From the NCBI GenBank assembly GCA_035574295.1, contig DATLYX010000143.1, positions 1 through 18,080 of the forward strand: DNA of 18,080 nucleotides, read 5' to 3'. The notes beneath the pieces are model-generated. The model was not told where the DNA came from and searched no databases. It was given only the letters and a program-made list of their open reading frames with translations. The translations under genes and the position numbers were made by a program. Below are positions 9,482-15,037 of the stretch, piece by piece; position 1 is the stretch's first letter, and each line of letters opens with the position of its first letter. The DNA is from PNAI01 sp035574295. GTDB taxonomy: Bacteria > Pseudomonadota > Alphaproteobacteria > Rhizobiales > Xanthobacteraceae.

Positions 9482-11314
9482 ATGTTTGAAGCTCGTTTTC
9501 AGTCGTTCGAGGAGCCGGTGCGCGCGGCGACCGCACCGCGAATGGCTGCCCTGCGCGCGGAGCTTGAGCGGCGCAATCTGACGGGTTTCATCCTCCCGCG
9601 CGCCGATCGCCATCAGAATGAATACGTAGCGCCCTCGGAAGAGCGGCTCGCCTGGCTTACCGGATTCACGGGCTCCGCCGGCTGCGCGATCGTTCTCCCC
9701 GATCGCGCCGTCCTGTTTGTCGACGGCCGTTACACCCTGCAGGCGCGCAACCAAGTCGACGGCGCGATATTTTCGTTCGAGCACCTGGTCGAAACCCCGC
9801 CCGCGAAATGGCTTGAAGCGAATCTTCAGCCCGGCGCCCGGATCGGCTACGACCCGTGGCTCCACACCGTGGAGGGCGCCGAGCGCCTGGCCAAGGCCTG
9901 CGCCGCAGCGGGTGCCGCTCTCGTCGCCACCGAACCCAATCCCGTGGACCTGTTGTGGAAGGACCGCCCCGCACCCCCAGAGGGGCCGATCGTCTTGCAC
10001 GATGTGCGTTTTGCCGGCGAACCCGCCGCCGCAAAACTTCAGCGGATTGCCGCCGAGATCGCCAAAGCGCGCGCCGACGCGCTGGTGATCTCCGATCCGC
10101 AAGCGGTGGCCTGGGCCTTCAACATCCGCGGCAGCGACGTAGCGCACACCCCGATCCCGCTCGCCTTTGCGCTTGTGCCGCAGGAGGGCCGTCCTGCACT
10201 TTATGCCGGCGCCACCAAGCTGAGCAATGCCGCGCGTCAGGCGCTGGCCGAAATCGCGGACCTTCGCGAGCCCGACCAGTTCGTCCCCGACCTCGAGGCG
10301 CTCGGCCGGGCGCGCCGCACCGTGCGGCTCGATCAGGCCACCGGCGCGGACGCGCTCTCGCGCATCGTGATTTCCGCCGGCGGCAAAATCAGCCGCGGCG
10401 CGGACCCGATCGCGCAAATGAAGGCGGTGAAGAACAGCGCCGAGATCGCCGGCGCGCGCGCGGCGCATCTGCGCGACGGCGCCGCGGTCACGCGCTTCCT
10501 GGCCTGGTTCGACCGCGAAGCGCCGCGCGGTGCGTTGACCGAGATCGACGCGGTGGCCGCCCTGGAGAGCTTCCGCCGCGACACCGGCCTCCTGAAGGAC
10601 ATTTCGTTTCCGACCATCGCCGGCTCCGGTCCCAACGGCGCCATCGTGCACTATCGCGTGAGCCGCGCCAGCAACCGCAGGATCGCGCTGGGCGATATGT
10701 TCCTCATCGACTCCGGCGGCCAATATGAGGACGGCACCACCGACATCACGCGCACCGTCATCGTCGGTCAACCGACCGCGGAGATGCGCACGCGCTTCAC
10801 GCTGGTGCTCAAAGGTCACATCGCCATTGCGCGCGCGGTATTTCCCGACGGCACTTCCGGGGCGCAGCTTGATTCCTTTGCGCGCGCGTCGCTCTGGGCC
10901 GCCGGCCTCGACTTCGACCACGGCACCGGCCACGGCGTCGGCAGCTATCTGTCGGTGCACGAGGGGCCGGCGCGCATCTCCAAGCTCGGCACCGTGCCGC
11001 TCAAGCGCGGCATGATCCTGTCCAACGAGCCCGGCTACTACAAGCCCGGCGCCTACGGCATCCGCATCGAAAATCTCGTGCTGGTGATCGAAGCACCGAC
11101 GCCGCCCGGCGGCGAGAAACCGCTGAACGCTTTCGATACGCTGACCCTTGCGCCGATCGACCGCCGTCTGATCGATCCCACAATGCTGGACGCCGGCGAG
11201 CTTGCCTGGCTCGATCGTTATCACGCGCGCGTCGCCGAGGCGCTTGCGCCGTTGCTGGACGAGCCCACCCGCACCTGGCTCGATCAAGCCACGCAACCTT
11301 CGCAACGGTCGTGA
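9482..11314 (+). CDS. M24B aminopeptidase P (Xaa-Pro aminopeptidase), large form
   Basis: This 610-residue cytoplasmic metallopeptidase should release N-terminal residues from peptides with Pro at position 2. It has two creatinase-like N-terminal domains (about 20-160 and 160-320) and a C-terminal pita-bread domain. The dimetal ligands are all visible: Asp410 (IDSGGQY), Asp421 (TTDITRT), His484 (GTGHGVG), Glu516 (SNEPGYY) and Glu530 (RIENLV). The HGTGHGVGSYLSVHEGP run is of the eukaryote-like XPNPEP1 type, and the length fits that type rather than the 440-residue E. coli PepP. The start ATG 9482 lies close to prmA; the ribosome-binding sequence is weak. A protein of this size with intact ligands is expected to be active, with Mn or Zn as likely metal. 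Confidence 0.93.
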   Translation: MFEARFQSFEEPVRAATAPRMAALRAELERRNLTGFILPRADRHQNEYVAPSEERLAWLTGFTGSAGCAIVLPDRAVLFVDGRYTLQARNQVDGAIFSFEHLVETPPAKWLEANLQPGARIGYDPWLHTVEGAERLAKACAAAGAALVATEPNPVDLLWKDRPAPPEGPIVLHDVRFAGEPAAAKLQRIAAEIAKARADALVISDPQAVAWAFNIRGSDVAHTPIPLAFALVPQEGRPALYAGATKLSNAARQALAEIADLREPDQFVPDLEALGRARRTVRLDQATGADALSRIVISAGGKISRGADPIAQMKAVKNSAEIAGARAAHLRDGAAVTRFLAWFDREAPRGALTEIDAVAALESFRRDTGLLKDISFPTIAGSGPNGAIVHYRVSRASNRRIALGDMFLIDSGGQYEDGTTDITRTVIVGQPTAEMRTRFTLVLKGHIAIARAVFPDGTSGAQLDSFARASLWAAGLDFDHGTGHGVGSYLSVHEGPARISKLGTVPLKRGMILSNEPGYYKPGAYGIRIENLVLVIEAPTPPGGEKPLNAFDTLTLAPIDRRLIDPTMLDAGELAWLDRYHARVAEALAPLLDEPTRTWLDQATQPSQRS

Positions 11315-11429
11315 TCGACCGCGGTCGCACAAGCGCCGCGCGACAGTAGGCCAAGGCTTCCGTCCGCGTGTGCGTGCGTGGAATGATATTTTAATCGTTT
11401 TCGACCAAAGAGAATGAACGTACCGCCGC

Positions 11430-11457
11430 TTGACGCACGCATCGCGATGATTAGGTT
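11430..11457 (+). promoter_or_regulatory. Weak candidate promoter of the ABC/scaffold/DsrE operon
   Basis: TTGACG (11430-11435) and TAGGTT (11452-11457) are 16 bases apart, 21 bases before the first start codon. The -35 is good but the -10 is poor. The 164-base gap 11315-11478 also holds an AT-rich stretch near 11386-11402 that could be an upstream element. No other structure is evident. Confidence 0.25.
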
Positions 11458-11478
11458 GCGGCCCAAGACGAGGTCACC

Positions 11479-12546
11479 ATGGGCTGCTGCGACGAGAATA
11501 CCGCGCTTGTTGTGCGATCCGGTTTGAAGCGTTCCGACTTTGCGCCAGCCGACGTTTCGCGCCGCGCCGTGCTGAAGGGCGCCACTGCTGTCGCCGGCGT
11601 GCTCGGCGTTACGGCGCCCGCCATCGGCCAGACGGCAAAGCCGATCACCATTTCGTTCTGCAGCCAGTTTCTCTGTGCGCCGCCCTATGAAGTGGCGCGC
11701 GCCTTCGGCCACTTCCGCAACCACGGCCTCAACGCGGAGATCGTTTACTTCCGCGGCGGCAATGCCGCGATTCAGGCGCTGGTCGGCGGCGCCGTCGATT
11801 ATGGCGCCACCTCCCTCGATGTCGCCATGCAGGCCTTTGCCAAGGGCGCCGACATCCGCCGATTCGTGACCACCGGGCAGGTACCGCTGTTTGCGGTCGC
11901 CACCTCGCCCAAGAACGCCGACACCATCCGCACGCTCAAGGACCTTGAAGGCAAGACCGTCGGCGTATCGGCGCTCGGCAACGCCGACCACGCGCTGCTG
12001 CTGTTCCTCTTGGCGAAGGCCGGAGCCGACAAATCCAAGGTTCAGTTCGCCACCGTCGGCGTCAATCTGCTCGAAGGCCTGCGTCAGAATCTGATCGACG
12101 CCGGGCTGGTGCAGGAGCCCGCCCTCACCATTCTGATCAAATCCGGCGCGCGCGCCCTCGTCAATGCCATGGATAGCGCCGACGCCACCAAGTATCTCGG
12201 CGGCCATTACGAATTCATGGGCGTCTCGGTCCGCACCAAGGAGATCGAAACGCGCAAGGCGGAAATGCTGGCCATTGCCCGCGCGCTGAACGATGCGCTC
12301 AAGGCGATCCAGACCTTGCCGCCCGACGAATTGATGAAGGCGTTCCCGAAGGAGCTGTTGGCCGGCGCCGACACCACGCAGATGCGGGAGGTGCTGGCGC
12401 GCTATCGGTCTTCGCTTTATCCGCAGAGCGCCGTCATCAACCTTCCGGCCGTGCAGCGCGTGGCCGAAACGCTGAAGACCGCAGGCCTGATCCCCAAAGA
12501 CGCCGACGTCAGCAAACTGCACGACACAACGATATTCAGGGGTTGA
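11479..12546 (+). CDS. NitT/TauT-like ABC transporter substrate-binding protein, Tat-exported, Cys-rich ligand site
   Basis: This 355-residue receptor has a Tat signal: SRRAVLKG (27-34), then a hydrophobic run to about residue 50 (AIG). The mature part has the SsuA/THI5-like type II fold: PITISF, YEVARAFG, FRGGNAAIQALVGGAVDYG and TPS-like loops (TSLDVAMQAF), then DLEGKTVGVSALG. Family members bind nitrate, taurine, sulfonates, pyrimidine precursors or nitriles. Two cysteines, Cys61 and Cys66, lie just after the first strand, where the family normally forms ligand contacts. Two adjacent cysteines (3-4) precede the Tat motif in a long n-region. GAGG and a 5-base spacer support ATG 11479. The ATPase gene begins directly after its stop. 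The ligand is unknown; cysteines suggest something thiophilic, which is inference. Confidence 0.88.
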   Translation: MGCCDENTALVVRSGLKRSDFAPADVSRRAVLKGATAVAGVLGVTAPAIGQTAKPITISFCSQFLCAPPYEVARAFGHFRNHGLNAEIVYFRGGNAAIQALVGGAVDYGATSLDVAMQAFAKGADIRRFVTTGQVPLFAVATSPKNADTIRTLKDLEGKTVGVSALGNADHALLLFLLAKAGADKSKVQFATVGVNLLEGLRQNLIDAGLVQEPALTILIKSGARALVNAMDSADATKYLGGHYEFMGVSVRTKEIETRKAEMLAIARALNDALKAIQTLPPDELMKAFPKELLAGADTTQMREVLARYRSSLYPQSAVINLPAVQRVAETLKTAGLIPKDADVSKLHDTTIFRG

Positions 12547-12549
12547 ATC

Positions 12550-13305
12550 CTGCGCGTCCGCGATCTTTCCATTTCGTACGGCGACGTCCCGGTCGTCGAG
12601 GGTGCGAGCCTGCAGGTTGACGACGCGCAGTTCGTCAGCCTGATCGGGCCCTCCGGCTCGGGCAAATCCAGCATTTTGCGCGCCATCATCGGATTGCAGC
12701 GGCCGCTGTCCGGACTCGTGGAGAGCGGGCTTGCACGTTCCGAGATCGGGATCCTGTTTCAGGACGACGCTTTGCTGCCGTGGCGCACCGCCCGCGACAA
12801 CGTCGCCCTCGGTCTGAGTTTTCATGGCATGGCCTGGCGGGCGGCGCTCGACGAGGCCGAGGGGTGGCTCGAGCGGCTCGGCCTTGCCGGCTTCGGCGAC
12901 CGGTTTCCCCGGCACCTGAGCGGCGGCCAGCGCAAGCGTGTCGCTCTCGCGCAGGTTCTGGCGCGCAAGCCGCGGCTGCTTCTGATGGACGAGCCGTTCG
13001 CCTCCCTCGATGCCATCGTGCGCGCCCGCATTGTTCAGGACCTGGTGGATCTGGTTGAACGGGAGCACCTCAGCGTGCTTTTGGTGACCCACGATCTCGA
13101 AGAGGCGATCTGCCTGTCCGACACCGTTTATCTGCTGTCGCAGGGCCCGCGCGCCCGCATCATCCAAAAATACCCCGTGCCGATACCGCGGCCGCGTGAT
13201 GTGGTGCATGCGCGCACGCACCCCGCGTTCGCGCCGTTGTATGAGCGCGTTTGGGATGACCTCTCCGATCAGGTTCGGCCGCTCTATGCGGCGGAGGCGG
13301 CATGA
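12550..13305 (+). CDS. NitT/TauT-like ABC transporter ATP-binding protein, probable CTG start
   Basis: This 251-residue ATPase drives the importer from the cytoplasm. Walker A GPSGSGKS (33-40), Q-loop Gln71 in LFQDDALLPW, signature LSGGQ (123-127), Walker B LLLMDE (143-148), D-loop SLD (152-154) and the switch His181 (THDLEEA) are complete. The N-terminal strand LRVRDLSISYGD is needed for the fold. The only start options covering it are CTG 12550 and ATC 12547; the first TTG (12676) would cut off Walker A. AGGGG at 12538-12542 is 7 bases before the CTG, the best spacing. The frame is the same as that of the upstream gene, whose TGA ends three bases earlier. Its stop overlaps the permease ATG (ATGA). 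I choose CTG, with an ATG-to-ATC change or a sequencing error as the alternative. Confidence 0.85.
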   Translation: MRVRDLSISYGDVPVVEGASLQVDDAQFVSLIGPSGSGKSSILRAIIGLQRPLSGLVESGLARSEIGILFQDDALLPWRTARDNVALGLSFHGMAWRAALDEAEGWLERLGLAGFGDRFPRHLSGGQRKRVALAQVLARKPRLLLMDEPFASLDAIVRARIVQDLVDLVEREHLSVLLVTHDLEEAICLSDTVYLLSQGPRARIIQKYPVPIPRPRDVVHARTHPAFAPLYERVWDDLSDQVRPLYAAEAA

Positions 13306-14060
13306 TGGTTCTCAACCCCGCCTATGCGCTCGTCCGTCAATTGACCGCGCTCCTCGCCGGGCTCGCCCTCTGGGAGCTCGTCGGCTACGCCGGCATGCTC
13401 AATCCGCTGTACATGCCGACGCCGAGCCAGATCGGCGCTGCGCTGGTGGAGCTGTTCTCCACCGGCAGCATCTGGCCGCACCTCGAAGCCACGTTCGGCG
13501 CGGCGCTCGGCGGCCTTGTGCTGGGAATTTTGGTCGGTGTCCTGCTTGGGGTGATCGCCGCCCTCGTTCCCCTGATCGCCGAATTGATCGAGCCGGTGAT
13601 GACGCTGCTCAACGCCATCCCGCGCGTCATCTTGGCGCCGCTGTTCGTCATCTGGCTCGGCATCGGGCTTGCATCCAAGGTGGCGCTCGCCTTCATCCTG
13701 GTCGCGGTGCTGATCTTTTTCACCGTGTTCACCGGCATCCGCCAGGTCGACCGCCGCCTGGTCGAGCGCGTCCTCACGCTTGGCGGAAACCGCTACGACC
13801 TCGTCCGCCACGTTTATCTGCCTTCGGTCGCCGCCTGGGTGCTCGGCAGCCTGAAGGTGGCGGTGGGCTTTGCCTTCACCGGCGCGGTGGTGGGCGAATT
13901 CGTCGCCGCGAGCCGCGGCCTTGGTTATCTTCTCTCGTTCGCCCAGAGCACCTACAACGCCGCGTTGATGATGGCGCTGGTGTTTCTGATCATGGTGGTG
14001 GTGCTTGCCATCTTCGCCATCAGCGGCCGCATCGAGAAGTGGCTGCTGCGCTGGAACTGA
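13302..14060 (+). CDS. NitT/TauT-like ABC transporter permease
   Basis: This 252-residue inner-membrane protein has about six hydrophobic segments (12-30, 66-88, 95-118, 127-144, 180-205 and 222-240). Its cytoplasmic EAA-type loop with ERVLTLGGNRYDLVRHVYLPS (about 155-175) docks onto the ATPase. The AIPRVILAPLFVIWLGIG run is typical of SsuC/TauC permeases. It forms the homodimeric pore that the substrate-binding protein and ATPase serve. The ATG overlaps the ATPase stop by 4 bases, so translation is probably coupled. No residue in the sequence reveals the ligand. Confidence 0.92.
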   Translation: MMVLNPAYALVRQLTALLAGLALWELVGYAGMLNPLYMPTPSQIGAALVELFSTGSIWPHLEATFGAALGGLVLGILVGVLLGVIAALVPLIAELIEPVMTLLNAIPRVILAPLFVIWLGIGLASKVALAFILVAVLIFFTVFTGIRQVDRRLVERVLTLGGNRYDLVRHVYLPSVAAWVLGSLKVAVGFAFTGAVVGEFVAASRGLGYLLSFAQSTYNAALMMALVFLIMVVVLAIFAISGRIEKWLLRWN

Positions 14061-14064
14061 ACCC

Positions 14065-14514
14065 ATGACCGCGACGTGCCGTGCGGACTGTTGCAGCGCC
14101 ACACCGCGTCTCACCGTCAGCGAACTGTTCGAGCGCGGCTTTCGCCGCCGCCGCGCCGCACCGCTTCCGATCGAAGGCGCCGCCTGCACCGATGCCGCCG
14201 GCAATTTCGCGCGGTTCAGTCTCGCCGTCAGCGACGGCCGCATCGGCACCGCAGGCTTTCGCTGCTCGAGTTGCGCCACATTGATCGCCTTTTGCGAGCT
14301 GATCGCGGAAACCGTGCCCGGCTTCACCCCGGAGATCGCGCGCGCCTTGACCGCGGAAGAGTTGATCGCGACCCTGCCCGGCGTTCCTGCCTACAAGCAC
14401 GACCGGGCCGTGCTGGCGGTTGCGGCGTTCCGCGCCGCACTGGCGTCAATTCCGCCCGAACAGAGGAAGCCGAACCATGAAGGTCGCCTACATCTTCGCA
14501 ACCCAGCGGCATAA
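14065..14514 (+). CDS. Divergent IscU/NifU-like scaffold protein
   Basis: This 149-residue protein aligns by eye with IscU/NifU N-terminal scaffolds. CTD (41-43) matches their CGD, CATLIA (70-75) matches CGSAIA, and LPGVPAYKHDRAVLAVAAFRA matches LPPVKIHCSILAEDAIKA. Thus Cys41, Asp43, Cys70 and His112 keep ligand positions, but the last ligand Cys is Asp113. Extra cysteines are at 5, 9, 10, 67 and 77. Canonical scaffolds assemble 2Fe-2S clusters; here the changed ligand set suggests a different or weaker metal or sulfur site. ATG 14065 follows the permease stop by 4 bases; a frame from 14005 lies inside the permease and is unlikely. It overlaps the next gene by 38 bases. It may load or accept what the importer brings in; that is inference. 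Confidence 0.75.
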   Translation: MTATCRADCCSATPRLTVSELFERGFRRRRAAPLPIEGAACTDAAGNFARFSLAVSDGRIGTAGFRCSSCATLIAFCELIAETVPGFTPEIARALTAEELIATLPGVPAYKHDRAVLAVAAFRAALASIPPEQRKPNHEGRLHLRNPAA

Positions 14515-14815
14515 CGTCTCTTATGTCCTTGCCAAGATGATTCTACCGCAGCTCGAGGAGAGGCGGCACGGTGCCACCGTGGTCGGCATGTTCTTCTTCG
14601 AGGACAACAATTACGTGCTGGTCAACGGCAATCCGATCGGCGCGCGCCTGCACAAGGTGGCGAAGGAACAGGGCATCCTGCTCATGGGCTGCGACCAGTG
14701 CTGCTACGAGCGCGAGATCGCCGACAAGCTGTTCCCCGGCATCCCGATCGGCTGCTTCCCCGATCTCTACAAGGCGCTGTCCGGCAACCCGCCCGACCAG
14801 GTGATCACGCTGTAA
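14477..14815 (+). CDS. DsrE-like (TusD-type) sulfur-relay family protein
   Basis: This 112-residue protein has the DsrE/DsrF alpha-beta fold: first strand KVAYIFAT, central strand ATVVGMFFFEDNNYVLVNG, and the loop with CDQCCYERE (72-80) in the position of the reactive Cys of DsrE/TusD. Another Cys (93) is in IGCFPDLY. Relatives transfer persulfide sulfur between partners, and some are associated with selenium or metal thiol chemistry. AGAGGAAG, 7 bases before ATG 14477, gives a firm start even though it lies inside the end of the previous gene. The Cys-x2-Cys-Cys cluster goes beyond the single Cys of typical members. It is the last gene of the operon and is followed by a long imperfect hairpin. 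Confidence 0.82.
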   Translation: MKVAYIFATQRHNVSYVLAKMILPQLEERRHGATVVGMFFFEDNNYVLVNGNPIGARLHKVAKEQGILLMGCDQCCYEREIADKLFPGIPIGCFPDLYKALSGNPPDQVITL

Positions 14816-14821
14816 GCCTCA

Positions 14822-14875
14822 TACAGAGATCCCGGGTGAAAATTCGACCTGCAAATTTAGGCGTGATCTTCTGTA
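14822..14875 (+). terminator. Long imperfect hairpin after the DsrE-like gene
   Basis: TACAGAGATC (14822-14831) pairs with GATCTTCTGTA (14865-14875) with one bulge. Inside, AAATT (14840-14844) pairs with AATTT (14854-14858). It starts 7 bases after the stop codon, a natural place for a terminator or a 3' stability element. No T-run follows. Confidence 0.4.
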
Positions 14876-14893
14876 GCAGCGCGGTCTCGCCCA

Positions 14894-14946
14894 CCCCCCC
14901 TCGAATACAAGGCCTTGAGCGCGCACGCCGACCCGGAGAGGGGGGC
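14894..14946. repeat. C7/G6 inverted repeat in the convergent gap
   Basis: CCCCCCTC (14895-14902) and GAGGGGGG (14938-14945) are perfect inverted arms around 35 bases. They sit in the 222-base convergent region between the DsrE-like gene and ligA. This could be part of a longer intergenic repeat element or a bidirectional terminator. Confidence 0.4.
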
Positions 14947-14977
14947 TTTCACTCCGCCGCGATTTATCAGCACGAAA

Positions 14978-15030
14978 TTGTCGTCCTGACTCTGAGGAGC
15001 GCCTGAAGGACGCATCTCGAAGGATGAGGG
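14978..15030. repeat. Intergenic palindromic repeat of the CTGAGGAGC/TCTCGAAGGATG type
   Basis: CTGAGGAGCGCC, GAAGGACGCATCTC and GAAGGATGAGGG make up the recognisable core of a short repeat common between genes in Bradyrhizobium-like genomes. CGTCCT (14982-14987) and AGGACG (15007-15012) form inverted arms. Copy number cannot be judged from this window; I recognise the core from memory. Confidence 0.6.
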
Positions 15031-15037
15031 TGGCCTC

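Noticed and set aside
9413..11332. Long open frame on the minus strand opposite the aminopeptidase gene
   Set aside because: It mirrors the codon pattern of the plus-strand gene in GC-rich DNA, gives Arg/Gly/His-rich low-quality protein, and the plus-strand product has all M24 metal ligands.
11284..13221. Long open frame on the minus strand opposite the binding protein and ATPase genes
   Set aside because: It has no recognisable motif and spans two clear plus-strand genes and the gap before them; it is a shadow of codon bias.
11479..13305. Stop-codon readthrough making one binding protein-ATPase fusion through TGA 12544
   Set aside because: The two are in the same frame, but a Tat-exported receptor fused to a cytoplasmic ATPase makes no topological sense, and AGGGG plus CTG offers a simpler start. 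No selenocysteine element is evident after the TGA.
14005..14514. Longer version of the scaffold-like protein starting inside the permease gene
   Set aside because: The added N-terminus is only the alternative frame of the permease end; ATG 14065, just after the permease stop, is the expected operon start.
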